Assembly (NCBI RefSeq): GCF_036568665.1
Contig: NZ_DATCSD010000389.1
Span: 12,539-76,538 of the forward strand
Direction of reading: 5' to 3'
DNA length: 64,000 nt
Source: Ohtaekwangia sp036568665
GTDB taxonomy: Bacteria > Bacteroidota > Bacteroidia > Cytophagales > Cyclobacteriaceae
In this document: positions 6,320 to 15,726 of the stretch, one piece after another
Layout of the letters: every line of letters begins with the position of its first letter
How positions within the stretch are numbered: the stretch's first letter is position 1
Program-made: the position numbers and the translations under genes
The notes under the pieces: generated by a model
Told to the model about the DNA's origin: nothing
The model's input: only the letters and a program-made list of their open reading frames with translations
Database searches by the model: none

Positions 6320-9300
6320 ATGAAAGTGTACAGCGCATTGACCAAAGCCCTTTACGGTCTTGTTACTACAGTACTTGTACTGGTGTTTACGTTTAGCCGG
6401 CCCGTTGTGGAGCCGCCCCGTATTTTGGTATTTACAAAAACCGATGGATTTCGCCATACCTCCATCGAAGCAGGTAAAGCTGCTTTTGAAAAGATGGCAA
6501 CTGAAAAAGGATTTGCAGCAGACTTTACAGAAGATGCTGCTCTCTTTAAAACCGAAAATCTGAAGAAGTATAATGCCGTTGTTTTTCTGAATACAACAGG
6601 CGATGTTCTCAACCCGGAACAGCAATCTGAATTTGAAAGATATATACAGGCAGGTGGAGGATATCTCGGCATTCACGCAGCTACCGACTGCGAATACGAC
6701 TGGCCCTGGTATGGTCAACTCGCGGGTGCCTATTTTCTTGATCACCCGAATCCCAACAATATACAGAAGGGTAAATTTTATGTAGTGGAGAAAGATCATT
6801 GGGCTACGAAAGGAATGCCCGATACGTTTGAGCGCACCGATGAGTTCTATAGCTTCAAACGCATCGATCCCAGCATTCATGTATTGGTAAAGATTGATGA
6901 GAAGTCATACCAGGGAGGAAAGAATGGAGCGGATCATCCCATGAGCTGGTATCATGACTTTGATGGAGGCCGTGCTTTCTATACTGCTATGGGGCATACG
7001 GATGAGACTTTTTCGGAACCACTCTTCCTCAACCATATATGGGCTGGCTTGCAGTACGCCATGGGCGGTGATGCACCGGCTCCGTTAGATTTCACCAAAT
7101 CAAAACCCGAAGAGAATCGCTTTTCAAAAGTAATTCTGGAAGAAAAGCTGAATGAACCGATGGAGCTGAGTGTACTGAATGATGGACGTATACTCTTTAT
7201 AGAGCGTCACGGTGCTGTGCGGCTCTATAATCTGAAAACAAAGAAGCTCAAGACGATTGCCACTATCCCTGTAAGCACCAAGTATAAAGATAAAGAAGGA
7301 AAAATATCAGAAGCGGAAGATGGTTTACTCGGGCTGAACAAAGATCCCAACTTTGCCACCAATCACTGGATATACCTTTTCTACTCGGAACCGACAAAAT
7401 CACAAAATATACTTACACGCTATACCCTTGTAGGCGATGTACTGGATCAAGCGTCCAAGAAAGTATTGCTGGCGGTTCCTACACAACGCGAGCAATGCTG
7501 CCACACCGGTGGTTCTATAGCGTGGGATAAAGATGGAAATTTATACCTATCAACAGGCGATAATACGAGTCCGCGTGAAGTAGCGTATGCACCAATCGAT
7601 GAGCGGCCTGGTAAAGCTCCATGGGATGCACAGAAGTCATCATCCAATACCAATGATCTTCGCGGGAAGATTATCCGCATCAAACCAAAAGCCGATGGCA
7701 CCTATACTATACCGGAAGGAAATCTTTTTCCGAAGGGCACTGCCCTTACCCGTCCTGAAATATATACCATGGGGCATCGAAATCCTTTCCGTATTTCAGT
7801 AGATCAGCGAACCGGCTTTGTATACTGGGGCGAAGTGGGGCCGGATGCGAGCACACCGGATTCATTGCGTGGTCCGGAAGGACAAGATGAAGTAGGCCAG
7901 GCACGCAAGGCTGGTAATTTTGGCTGGCCCTATTTTGTGGGCGATAATAAAGCCTATAATAAATTTGATTTTGCTACCAATCAATCCGGAGAGAAATATG
8001 ATGCGGCAAAGCCTGTCAATAATTCTCCCAACAATACAGGGCTTAAAGAACTTCCTCCTGCACAGAAAGCTTTCATCTGGTATCCGTATGGCGAGTCGAA
8101 AGAGTTTCCATTGGTAGGCTCGGGTGGAAGAAATGCCATGGCTGGTCCTGTGTTTTATAGCGATGATTTCAAAACAGCAGCACGGCCGTTCCCTAAATAT
8201 TATAACGGTAAACTTTTTACATACGACTGGATGCGCGGCTGGATCATGGCTGTAACGCTGGATAAAGACGGGAACTATATTTCGATGGAACACTTTATGC
8301 CAAGCTATAGATTTAGCAACCCGATGGATATGGAGTTTGCTGCCAATGGCGATCTATATATGTTGGAGTATGGCTCAGGCTGGTTTACCGGTAATGATGA
8401 TGCGCGACTTATTCGCATCGAGTATAATGGAGGTAATCGTAAGCCGGTGATAGAATTAGCAGCCGATAAATTGGGAGGCTCCGTTCCATTCACGGTTACA
8501 CTGTCATCCAAAGGAACAAAAGATGTAGATGGCGATCCGCTGAAATATACCTGGAAAATCACTTCCAAAACCGGCTTCGCTAAAACAATTAACGAACCGG
8601 AAGCGCAGATCACATTGTCCAAACCGGATATATATAAAGCTACACTGGTAGTGGCAGATGATAAGGGAGGTATATCTTCGCGGTCACTGGAACTCACCGC
8701 AGGTAACGAACCTCCTGTACTCACATTCGATATCGGCAAGAATAACAAATCGTTCTACTTCCCGGGCAAAACGTATAGCTATGCCGTTGCAGTAACCGAT
8801 AAGGAAGATGGTTCGCTTGCTAATGGAAAGATCAAACCGGAGCAGGTAGTGGTAAATATCGATTACCTCGCAGAAGGTTTTGATAAAGCCGAGATCGCAC
8901 AAGGACATCGCACGGCAGAAGCTGCGGTAAACGTATCGAAGGGGTTGAAGCTGATTGAAGGCAGCGATTGTAAGGCCTGCCACGGTATCGATAAAAAATC
9001 CATTGGCCCGGCCTATCGTGAAGTGGCGCTGAAGTATAAAGGTAAAGCTGGTGCTGTAGAGAATCTTACCAAGAAAGTTATTTCCGGTGGCAGCGGAGTT
9101 TGGGGCGATGTGCCAATGGCAGCACACCCGCAGTTAACAGCAGCCGATGCTTCGGAAATGGTAAAGTATATTATGAGCCTGGGCGATGAAAAACCAAAAG
9201 TAAGGTCGCTGCCGGTAAAAGGAACCTATACCACCAAAACACCTGCTGGCGACAAAGGCACCGGAGTATATATATTCCGCGCCTCATACAGAGATCGCGG

Positions 9301-10051
9301 ATCGAATGGTTTACCATCTATAGGTTCGGAAGAAACATTTACATTGCGCAATCCTGCTATCAACACAACCAAGTTCGATGTATTCGATAATGTAACCAAG
9401 ATGTCGTATGGAGGCAACAGCTTTGTTATACCGAGCAAATCCGGAAGCTCCATAGGATTGAAACAGGTTGATGTTACCGGCATTGCGCAACTTGAGCTGA
9501 TGGCCATGGCCCCAAAGGCACAACTCAATGCAGAAGGCGGTATTATAGAATTGCACATTGATTCACCTAAAGGTAAACTGATTGGCAAAACAGAATTTAT
9601 AGGCGATACTCCCGGTGGAGGCTTTGCCGGTAAACCAGTGTCGCTGCCGGTAGAACCAACGGAGGGGGTACACGATCTATACCTCGTATTCCAGAACCCG
9701 CAAGCCAAGGCTGCGCAATCGCTTATGATTGTGATAAGTGCTACGTTCAAGGCATCATCCGATGGTGAGGGAACTGCCGCGCTCAATTACTCGGCCAGCG
9801 ATCTCAATATATATACCGGTAAGTATAAAATGACGGGCTTACCTTTTCCATTCGTGGAGGTAAGTGTAAAGGAAGGTAAACTGATGATGGATGCCGGTGG
9901 CCAGGTAGGTGAGATCAAACCGACTGATACAGCCGACAAGTTCGATGCAGACGGGAGAGCTACAATACTGTTTATCCGCAATGGCGATAAGAAAGTCACT
10001 ACGTTAAAAATGGATGCTATGGGCTTCAGCTTTGATGGCGTTAAAGAATAA
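6320..10051 (+). CDS. ThuA / PQQ-type sugar dehydrogenase / PKD / cytochrome c / CBM multidomain protein
   Basis: This 1243-residue exported protein has, in order: an N-terminal membrane/signal segment (about 1-30); a ThuA glutamine-amidotransferase-like domain (about 32-250, with ILVFTKTDGFRHTSIEAG and GGGYLGIHAATDCEYDWPWY); a glucose/sorbosone dehydrogenase beta-propeller (about 265-705, with HTGGSIAWDKDGNLYLSTGD, the PQQ/metal region of that fold); a PKD domain (about 715-800); a class I cytochrome c domain with CKACH at 884-888 and a probable Met axial ligand at 933; a CBM6-like beta-sandwich (about 1000-1135); and a C-terminal small beta-rich domain (about 1155-1243). ThuA proteins act on 3-keto sugars, and the propeller oxidises sugars and could pass electrons to the attached haem. 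The isomerase gene follows after 34 bases, suggesting a shared sugar pathway. The domain set is known in Bacteroidota but its substrate is not. Confidence 0.92.
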   Translation: MKVYSALTKALYGLVTTVLVLVFTFSRPVVEPPRILVFTKTDGFRHTSIEAGKAAFEKMATEKGFAADFTEDAALFKTENLKKYNAVVFLNTTGDVLNPEQQSEFERYIQAGGGYLGIHAATDCEYDWPWYGQLAGAYFLDHPNPNNIQKGKFYVVEKDHWATKGMPDTFERTDEFYSFKRIDPSIHVLVKIDEKSYQGGKNGADHPMSWYHDFDGGRAFYTAMGHTDETFSEPLFLNHIWAGLQYAMGGDAPAPLDFTKSKPEENRFSKVILEEKLNEPMELSVLNDGRILFIERHGAVRLYNLKTKKLKTIATIPVSTKYKDKEGKISEAEDGLLGLNKDPNFATNHWIYLFYSEPTKSQNILTRYTLVGDVLDQASKKVLLAVPTQREQCCHTGGSIAWDKDGNLYLSTGDNTSPREVAYAPIDERPGKAPWDAQKSSSNTNDLRGKIIRIKPKADGTYTIPEGNLFPKGTALTRPEIYTMGHRNPFRISVDQRTGFVYWGEVGPDASTPDSLRGPEGQDEVGQARKAGNFGWPYFVGDNKAYNKFDFATNQSGEKYDAAKPVNNSPNNTGLKELPPAQKAFIWYPYGESKEFPLVGSGGRNAMAGPVFYSDDFKTAARPFPKYYNGKLFTYDWMRGWIMAVTLDKDGNYISMEHFMPSYRFSNPMDMEFAANGDLYMLEYGSGWFTGNDDARLIRIEYNGGNRKPVIELAADKLGGSVPFTVTLSSKGTKDVDGDPLKYTWKITSKTGFAKTINEPEAQITLSKPDIYKATLVVADDKGGISSRSLELTAGNEPPVLTFDIGKNNKSFYFPGKTYSYAVAVTDKEDGSLANGKIKPEQVVVNIDYLAEGFDKAEIAQGHRTAEAAVNVSKGLKLIEGSDCKACHGIDKKSIGPAYREVALKYKGKAGAVENLTKKVISGGSGVWGDVPMAAHPQLTAADASEMVKYIMSLGDEKPKVRSLPVKGTYTTKTPAGDKGTGVYIFRASYRDRGSNGLPSIGSEETFTLRNPAINTTKFDVFDNVTKMSYGGNSFVIPSKSGSSIGLKQVDVTGIAQLELMAMAPKAQLNAEGGIIELHIDSPKGKLIGKTEFIGDTPGGGFAGKPVSLPVEPTEGVHDLYLVFQNPQAKAAQSLMIVISATFKASSDGEGTAALNYSASDLNIYTGKYKMTGLPFPFVEVSVKEGKLMMDAGGQVGEIKPTDTADKFDADGRATILFIRNGDKKVTTLKMDAMGFSFDGVKE

Positions 10052-10085
10052 TTCAGGAACATTAATCGATCACAAAATATAGTAT

Positions 10086-10991
10086 ATGATAAACCGAAGA
10101 GATTTTTTACGCAACTCGGGCGCCATGGCGCTGGGTGCTATAGCACTGTCAGGAACCGCGAAAGCATTTTTACTGAAAGATAAATTGCCGCCTGCAGGCG
10201 TACAGCTTTTTACATTCTTCCCCAAGATGGATAGCGATGTAAAAGGTACGTTGCAAAAGATAGCATCCGTTGGCTATAAAGAAGTAGAGTCAGCATTCAG
10301 TATGAAAGGTGGCTACTATGGGATGAAGTCAACCGAGTTTGCATCGCTGGTAAAAGATATAGGGCTCGGGTGGAAATCACACCACGTGTTAGGAACACCC
10401 TATATAAATCCGGCTACCGGTAAACCAATGACCGACCAGCAGGGAAACGCCATGCGTACACTGCGCGATAATTACCAGGAGCTGATTGATGAAGTAGCAG
10501 CTGCCGGAGTGCCCTATATAGTTTGTGCTATGACTGCCTTTGGTAATACTGAAGAATTGAAGACATCCATTGATACACTGAATAAATCAGCGGAAGCTGC
10601 GAAGAAGGCCGGTATAACATTGGCCTATCACAACCACGATAAAGAATTTACGTCACTGGATGGTAAAGTTGTTTACGATACATTCCTCAGTGAAATTACT
10701 CCCGACATGAAAATGGAACTCGATCTGTGCTGGGTCACCAAAGCAGGTGTAGATCCGGTAGAGATGTTCAAGAAAAATCCGGGCCGTTATCCGCTGTGGC
10801 ACGTAAAAGATATCGATAAAGATTTTACCGGCCCTCAACCGGTTGGTACAGGCGTGGTAAATTTCAAACGCATCTTCGAGAATGCAAAAACAGCCGGCTT
10901 GCAACATTACTTTGTAGAACACGACATGCCTGCCGATGCCGTGCAGAGCATTACCACAAGCTATAACAATTTGAAGAAGATCCTTGGTTGA
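10086..10991 (+). CDS. Sugar phosphate isomerase/epimerase family protein, Tat-exported
   Basis: A 301-residue TIM-barrel of the xylose-isomerase-like (AP endonuclease 2) superfamily. The N-terminus MINRRDFLRNSGAMALGAIA is a twin-arginine-type signal (RRDF then hydrophobic), so it probably folds in the cytoplasm and works in the periplasm. Barrel segments visible include VPYIVCAMTAFG, TLAYHNHDKEFT and MKMELDLCWVTKAG, where the Glu, Asp and His residues supply the divalent metal site, then PLWHVKDID and HYFVEHD near the end. It lies 34 bases behind the ThuA-dehydrogenase gene. Proteins of this kind convert or cleave 3-keto sugars and inosose-type compounds; the exact reaction is not readable. 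Confidence 0.88.
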   Translation: MINRRDFLRNSGAMALGAIALSGTAKAFLLKDKLPPAGVQLFTFFPKMDSDVKGTLQKIASVGYKEVESAFSMKGGYYGMKSTEFASLVKDIGLGWKSHHVLGTPYINPATGKPMTDQQGNAMRTLRDNYQELIDEVAAAGVPYIVCAMTAFGNTEELKTSIDTLNKSAEAAKKAGITLAYHNHDKEFTSLDGKVVYDTFLSEITPDMKMELDLCWVTKAGVDPVEMFKKNPGRYPLWHVKDIDKDFTGPQPVGTGVVNFKRIFENAKTAGLQHYFVEHDMPADAVQSITTSYNNLKKILG

Positions 10992-11076
10992 TAGAGTGGC
11001 TGCTGGCTACTGGACACTGGCCGCTGGAAGGTAGTATAGCGGCCAGTGTTTTTATACTTCCGTTCTGATAAATTAT

Positions 11077-11679
11077 CTAATCAATAATTTCGGTAGTAGG
11101 CTTTATGTCTTGAGGATTACGCTCGTTAAATCTTCTTATATATTTTTCAAAGGTTTCGATTTTTGATGATTCATTCTCAAACTCTGCTAACAATGCAGTG
11201 TCTTTTGATAGTATTAGTCGCATCATCTTTTTATCCAATGTATACGATTTCCCATTGTTGACATTAACAACGAACTCGAAATTCCTTGGAATGTCAACAT
11301 ACCCACCTCCAGGTATTGATTTTACTAAAACGCTATGGTATTCATAAAAACAATATCGTCCTATAAATTTAAGCTTATAAAAATTGGGACTTTGTGCAAT
11401 TTCATGATGATCTTGAAAGTAGTAAATTGTGTCATTAAGGCAAGCGCCCCAAACTGGTTCTTTGATAGATTCGTACGTACCAGATTGGTTGTCCAGTAAA
11501 CTAATTTTTTTTCGCGTGATCTTGAATTTACCAGTAAGAGATGGACTGTTAGTTCTAAATTCCTGGTACGTTCTATAAATACCATTTGCTTTTTGAACTG
11601 CTGTCAAAATATCTTGCTCGTTGTTCTGTGCAGCAACACGAGAAGCAAACACAAATAATGCTATAAATGTCCTAAGCAC
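11077..11679 (-). CDS. Secreted protein of unknown function
   Basis: A 200-residue protein that begins at GTG 11679, overlapping the end of the upstream gene by 8 bases, which indicates translational coupling. The N-terminus MLRTFIALFVFASRVAAQNN is a signal peptide. The mature part has no motif I recognise; segments such as PVWGACLNDTIYYFQDHHEIA and KFIGRYCFYEYHS look like a compact beta-rich periplasmic domain. With its partner upstream it forms a two-gene unit whose two products probably act together. The base composition of this pair is richer in A+T than its neighbours, with many AAA/TTT codons. Confidence 0.7.
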   Translation of the reverse strand: MLRTFIALFVFASRVAAQNNEQDILTAVQKANGIYRTYQEFRTNSPSLTGKFKITRKKISLLDNQSGTYESIKEPVWGACLNDTIYYFQDHHEIAQSPNFYKLKFIGRYCFYEYHSVLVKSIPGGGYVDIPRNFEFVVNVNNGKSYTLDKKMMRLILSKDTALLAEFENESSKIETFEKYIRRFNERNPQDIKPTTEIID

Positions 11680-12397
11680 TTGCTAATATTTTTATAAATT
11701 CTTCCTTGTTATCAAAATGAAGATTGTTCTTTTCTGAATAATCGATCATATTCGAAATCTCTGATTCGTTGAAGTATTTTCTCAGAATATCATCATCAAG
11801 GATTTTTTGTTTTGTCTTCTTCCGATCATATAAAGTCCGGTCTACTATTTTTCGCATCAGCTTCAGATAAGGTTCTATCTCACCTTTAGACCCTAGGAAA
11901 TATATGGTTTCTGTCTGAGTAATTTTTGTAACGGTACCTCCAGTTCCTCCAACAACAGTGGTTATTCCATTCGATGAAAAAGATGCTGGGGAAGTCGTCC
12001 ACTGTTCTATTTCCACAGGATCAATTTTCGAAATGACAGCGAATGTTTTAAAGTCACGAAGCACTTCGAAGAAGAAAGGTCTCTTTACATTGTCTTTGTC
12101 TTCAAATTCCAGAGAATAAAAGACACGTTGCCGCTTCAACTTCTCGTCATAAAATTCAAATGCAGCTACGCTTCTGGGAACATAGGAACGTGAAGTATTT
12201 CCGCTTTCAAAAGAAACAATCCCATTCTTGTCATTGAACCGAACAAGACCCTTGAGTTCCTGACCGTCATTTAATAGTATGCTTCCTTCCCCCCATTCAA
12301 TAAGATCTGGATTTAGTTCTTCAAATTTTTTTTCCTGCCCAAAAAGTTGAATTGCATTTAGCAATATCAAAATGTACAAGCACCATGCTCGTTTCAT
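11672..12397 (-). CDS. Secreted protein of unknown function, partner of the downstream gene
   Basis: A 241-residue protein with the signal peptide MKRAWCLYILILLNAIQLFG followed by QEKKFEEL. The first half (ILLNDGQELKGLVRFNDKNG) resembles the short beta-strand unit seen in many exported Bacteroidota proteins that describe a change in a displayed property, followed by SYVPRSVAAFEFYDEK. A Thr/Gly-rich linker lies near residues 135-155, and the C-terminal 80 residues are helical and charged. Similar architecture occurs in uncharacterised proteins only. The coding sequence overlaps the next by 8 bases. Composition is A+T-rich compared with the surrounding genes, which may indicate acquisition. Confidence 0.7.
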   Translation of the reverse strand: MKRAWCLYILILLNAIQLFGQEKKFEELNPDLIEWGEGSILLNDGQELKGLVRFNDKNGIVSFESGNTSRSYVPRSVAAFEFYDEKLKRQRVFYSLEFEDKDNVKRPFFFEVLRDFKTFAVISKIDPVEIEQWTTSPASFSSNGITTVVGGTGGTVTKITQTETIYFLGSKGEIEPYLKLMRKIVDRTLYDRKKTKQKILDDDILRKYFNESEISNMIDYSEKNNLHFDNKEEFIKILASA

Positions 12398-12429
12398 AGT
12401 TTTAAAAATGACGTGATTCTGAAGATTTA

Positions 12430-12555
12430 TTATTTCTTGATATCTATAGACTTGAGCATTATCTTTTTAGATGCTCCAGTACGCGCTAATTTAATCTTTT
12501 TGTCTGGAGAGAAATCAAAAAATGATTGAAACACTTTCCATCGATATTCAACCAT
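12430..12555 (-). CDS. Possible small basic protein, 41 residues
   Basis: An ATG-started frame on the same strand as the two secreted-protein genes and 32 bases upstream of them. The product MVEYRWKVFQSFFDFSPDKK continues with a Lys-rich half and ends in DIKK. It has a high proportion of Lys and aromatic residues and no signal peptide. It may be a real small protein in the operon, a leader peptide, or the remains of a larger gene. No family is recognised, and length alone does not prove coding. Confidence 0.25.
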   Translation of the reverse strand: MVEYRWKVFQSFFDFSPDKKIKLARTGASKKIMLKSIDIKK

Positions 12556-12560
12556 GAATA

Positions 12561-12616
12561 GTTACACGTTAACTGTTAACGATTAACCTATAAAGGATAA
12601 CAGTTAACGACTAACG
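12561..12616. repeat. Heptanucleotide tandem repeat (8 degenerate units)
   Basis: Units of seven bases read GTTACAC, GTTAACT, GTTAACG, ATTAACC, TATAAAG, GATAACA, GTTAACG and ACTAACG without a break. The array runs into the last codons of the sensor gene that ends at 12611. Arrays with the same word family lie at 28525-28746 and 52779-52813. Confidence 0.7.
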
Positions 12617-14791
12617 ATTCATATCCTCCATTGAAGGATGCTCGCCTTCGTTCAGGGCATCTGTGATTTTCTTGACGACATCATCCAGTTCATTTCCTGA
12701 TCTGCGGAGCAGATCGATGATCTGTGCTTCCTTTACAGTCTTGTCGTGTTCAATCAGATTGATTAATCCCAGTATACGGGAGAGTGGTCCGCGGAGCAGG
12801 TGTGAATTTATAAATGCATACTCCGACAGGCGCTGGTTCTGCATTTTCAGTTGAGCTGTGCGTTCCTTTACCCGTTCTTCGAGTACATCATTCATCTGGG
12901 CAATCTTCCGGTTCTGATCCTTGATATGCTTTTCATATTCAAGACGCTGCGATGTGCGGAACGCGAGTGTAATAATATCCGCTACCGAGCTAGCAAAAAT
13001 CTTGTCTTCAGCCGTCCATGTTCGGGTGGTGTGAAGTTGCTCGCAACAAAGCAGTCCTTTTAATTGTCCATCGAGCGAAAAGCTTACATCCAGCAGCGAG
13101 TATATATTTCCCGGTATAAAATAGGTGTCGGTAAATTCGCGTGTCATCGGGTGAATGCGTGCATCGTCAGCCACGATCATTCTTTCTTTTTTGATCGCCT
13201 CAAAATACACCGGAGCCTGCCCGAGCGATAGCTGCATGGTATCCCTATAGCAATCTTCATCCAGACTATAACATGCGAGTGATTCAATACAATGCTTATC
13301 TTCCTGGTATAACCAGATGCTCACCTGGCTCACCTGTAATTTTTTCGCAGTGATAGTGGCTATATCACGGGCTGCGTGAGCAAGATTGCCTACATGTATA
13401 CTTCGGTTTTTCGAAAAATCTACCAATGTAGTCATGTGCTTTTCAAGTGTGGCGTTCTTCGATTGGAGCAATTCGTTTATCTTCTTTACATCATGATTAC
13501 GTTCTTCCAGTAAGTGATTAACACGGAGTATCTTTAATCTATAACGCATCTGCATATATAGCATGATCGCAGCCACTATAAGAACACCGGCCAGTATAAA
13601 GATGATTACCGTTTTGCGCTGCTCCTTCATCCGCAGTAGTTCGTTCTCCTGTTCGATACGGGCAATTTCCATTTTAAATTTTAGCTGCTCTTCATGTTGT
13701 ACACTTTCCAGCGATCGCACTGAATCCTTCATCAGCATATATTGGGTATAGCTGTCAAACTCCTCGGTGCCTCCATTGCCTTGCTGACGGAATGTTTGCC
13801 ATAAGAAGAAGTACGCTTCCATTTTTGTATTGAGATCACTGCGAAGGGTGGAAGCTCCCAGTGTTGACCGGAAATATTCTTTCGCCTGCTCTATATTTCC
13901 CTTCTTCAATTGTATTTGCCCCATGGTGAGATAGGCACCGGGCAGTAAACGCAGATTTTGAGAGTGTGTAATTTGCTGAAGACCTTCACGCGCCAGTACT
14001 TCGGCTTTTTCAAGATCGCCTTCATTCAGCAAGCATTCTGCTGTAAGTGTTTTTATCTCGCCTATATGCAACGCATCCCCTATAGCACGACAGAGTGAAT
14101 CTCCCTTTTGAAAATAGTATAGCGCCTTTTGGGTTTGCCGGCTGTCCATATATAGCTTTCCAAGCTGAACCATCGCAGAGGTGATCTCCCGTGCATCGCC
14201 CTTACGCAGCCGGATACGGTAGGCTTCCAGGTAATTTTGCTCTGCCTGTGGTATATCTTTCATGATCTTATGATAGCCCGCCAGACTTTGGTAGGAATAG
14301 GCAAGCCCGGAAAGATCGTGCAGCCGCTGAAATATATCTCTGGCTTGGGTAAGATAGGCATACGACCTGGGCATTACACCCTGTTCCATAAACAAACGCC
14401 CCAGGTTATTATAAGCATGCGCAAGCTGAAGGGAGTCCTGGTTGTTGCCGGCTATAGCTATAGCACGGGTATAATAATCGTAAGCATCCAGGTGATCGCC
14501 TCGGTGATAGTATGATAGCCCTATAAAGTTGAGTGGCTTCGCCAGGTCAGCGCGATCAAGAGCCTTTCCTAAAGTATAGGCCTTTTGTCCGAAGTATATT
14601 CCGCTGTCGGGATATACCGCGCGGTATTCCCACGCCAGGTTGGTGAGTAATACATATTGTTCTTCATCAGAAGCAGAGGCAAGTGCCTGCTTTAATTTTT
14701 TGGTGTTGCTATCCTGACCGTGACAAAACAGAAAGGAACATACAAAGAGAAACAGAAATGACAGGTTGGGTTTCACGGAGGGTATACGCAA
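12611..14791 (-). CDS. TPR-GAF sensor with HisKA-like domain but no ATPase domain
   Basis: A 726-residue protein. After a signal-like N-terminus come tetratricopeptide repeats (about 35-370, e.g. AYNNLGRLFMEQG), one membrane span (about 393-413), a coiled coil, a GAF domain (about 455-605), a second coiled coil and a DHp-like helix pair with NSHLLRGPLSRILGL; His664 sits where the phospho-acceptor of a HisKA domain sits. The sequence stops about 60 residues later, so the HATPase_c domain (about 130 residues) is missing. The normal stop lies inside a heptad repeat, and no ATPase fragment follows downstream. It may be a phospho-acceptor or scaffold used by another kinase, or a truncated kinase. 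Architecturally it belongs with the TPR-containing sensor kinases common in this phylum. Confidence 0.85.
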   Translation of the reverse strand: MRIPSVKPNLSFLFLFVCSFLFCHGQDSNTKKLKQALASASDEEQYVLLTNLAWEYRAVYPDSGIYFGQKAYTLGKALDRADLAKPLNFIGLSYYHRGDHLDAYDYYTRAIAIAGNNQDSLQLAHAYNNLGRLFMEQGVMPRSYAYLTQARDIFQRLHDLSGLAYSYQSLAGYHKIMKDIPQAEQNYLEAYRIRLRKGDAREITSAMVQLGKLYMDSRQTQKALYYFQKGDSLCRAIGDALHIGEIKTLTAECLLNEGDLEKAEVLAREGLQQITHSQNLRLLPGAYLTMGQIQLKKGNIEQAKEYFRSTLGASTLRSDLNTKMEAYFFLWQTFRQQGNGGTEEFDSYTQYMLMKDSVRSLESVQHEEQLKFKMEIARIEQENELLRMKEQRKTVIIFILAGVLIVAAIMLYMQMRYRLKILRVNHLLEERNHDVKKINELLQSKNATLEKHMTTLVDFSKNRSIHVGNLAHAARDIATITAKKLQVSQVSIWLYQEDKHCIESLACYSLDEDCYRDTMQLSLGQAPVYFEAIKKERMIVADDARIHPMTREFTDTYFIPGNIYSLLDVSFSLDGQLKGLLCCEQLHTTRTWTAEDKIFASSVADIITLAFRTSQRLEYEKHIKDQNRKIAQMNDVLEERVKERTAQLKMQNQRLSEYAFINSHLLRGPLSRILGLINLIEHDKTVKEAQIIDLLRRSGNELDDVVKKITDALNEGEHPSMEDMNR

Positions 14792-15048
14792 TAGGGGTTT
14801 TAAGGTACTAATTTTTTGGCAATATCAACGCGCAATTTATCGCATCATATCATATTGACCATCGAATGCTATAGTCAAGATATAAAGTATAATAATTTAA
14901 TAATATACTCCCACGGGTAGGGTAGTTGCACGGTAATTATACACCTGTCGCAATCGGCATCCTAAAAAGTCCCGGTCAGCCACCCTGGCAAAGGCAAGAC
15001 GCCTGTAGTTTTGAAATATAATACCAGTATATATAAACCCGATAAAAT

Positions 15049-15639
15049 ATGAGAAAGCTGATACTACAAATACAGATGTCGGTAGATGGATTTATAGCCG
15101 ATGCGTTGGGAAAATCCGGATGGATGATATGGAACTGGGGAAGCGACTGGAAATGGGATGCTGCCCTGCAGCAATATCATCACGATATCTCGTCTTCAGT
15201 CGATTGTGTTTTACTAAGCCGGAAAATGGCCGAAGAAGGTTTTATACATCACTGGGCTTCGGTGGCGTTACAACAGAACAATCCGCAATCAGGATTTGCG
15301 GCCGCTATAGCCAAGACCCGCAAAGTTATCTTTACCCGAACGCTGGAACAATCTGTGTGGCCGAATGCTACCCTGGCCAAAGGCGATCTGGCAAAAGAAG
15401 TATACCAGCTAAAGACTGCGCCCGGAAAAAATATCATCGCCTATGGCGGAGCTTCGTTTGCTGCATCCTTGGTGCAGGCCGACCTGGTGGATGAATTTCA
15501 TTTGATTATCAACCCGGCATTATTGGGCAGCGGGCTATCAGTATTCCATAGCATCCGGGATATTTATAGCCTTTCGTTGATCAATTCAGTCGCTTATCCC
15601 TGCGGAGTTGTTGTAACAACCTATAGTCGCAAGCGATAA
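15049..15639 (+). CDS. Dihydrofolate reductase family protein (RibD C-terminal fold)
   Basis: A 196-residue protein with the full RibD_C/DHFR-like fold: MRKLILQIQMSVDGFIA at the start, DCVLLSRKMAE in the first third and IAYGGASFAASLVQADLVDE near residue 140, the NADPH-binding Gly-Gly region, followed by HLIINPALLGSG. Relatives reduce pyrimidine or pteridine-like substrates but most stand-alone copies have no proven reaction. A TAGTTTTG element at 15006-15013, 36 bases upstream, matches the -7 consensus, though I see no good -33 partner. The 257 bases before the gene include a G+C-rich stretch (14960-15005) that could fold, but I recognise no riboswitch. Confidence 0.85.
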   Translation: MRKLILQIQMSVDGFIADALGKSGWMIWNWGSDWKWDAALQQYHHDISSSVDCVLLSRKMAEEGFIHHWASVALQQNNPQSGFAAAIAKTRKVIFTRTLEQSVWPNATLAKGDLAKEVYQLKTAPGKNIIAYGGASFAASLVQADLVDEFHLIINPALLGSGLSVFHSIRDIYSLSLINSVAYPCGVVVTTYSRKR

Positions 15640-15726
15640 CGTTTATACGATACCAGCATATTTTTAGTGCCGACAGAAAATTATATTAAAATTATTTCGT
15701 TTATTTACTTAACAAAATAGAAGCAA

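Noticed and set aside
14941..15013. Possible riboswitch before the RibD-like gene
   Set aside because: G+C-rich and able to form short stems (GCCA/TGGC), but the conserved cores of FMN, TPP, SAM, cobalamin or c-di-GMP switches are not present.
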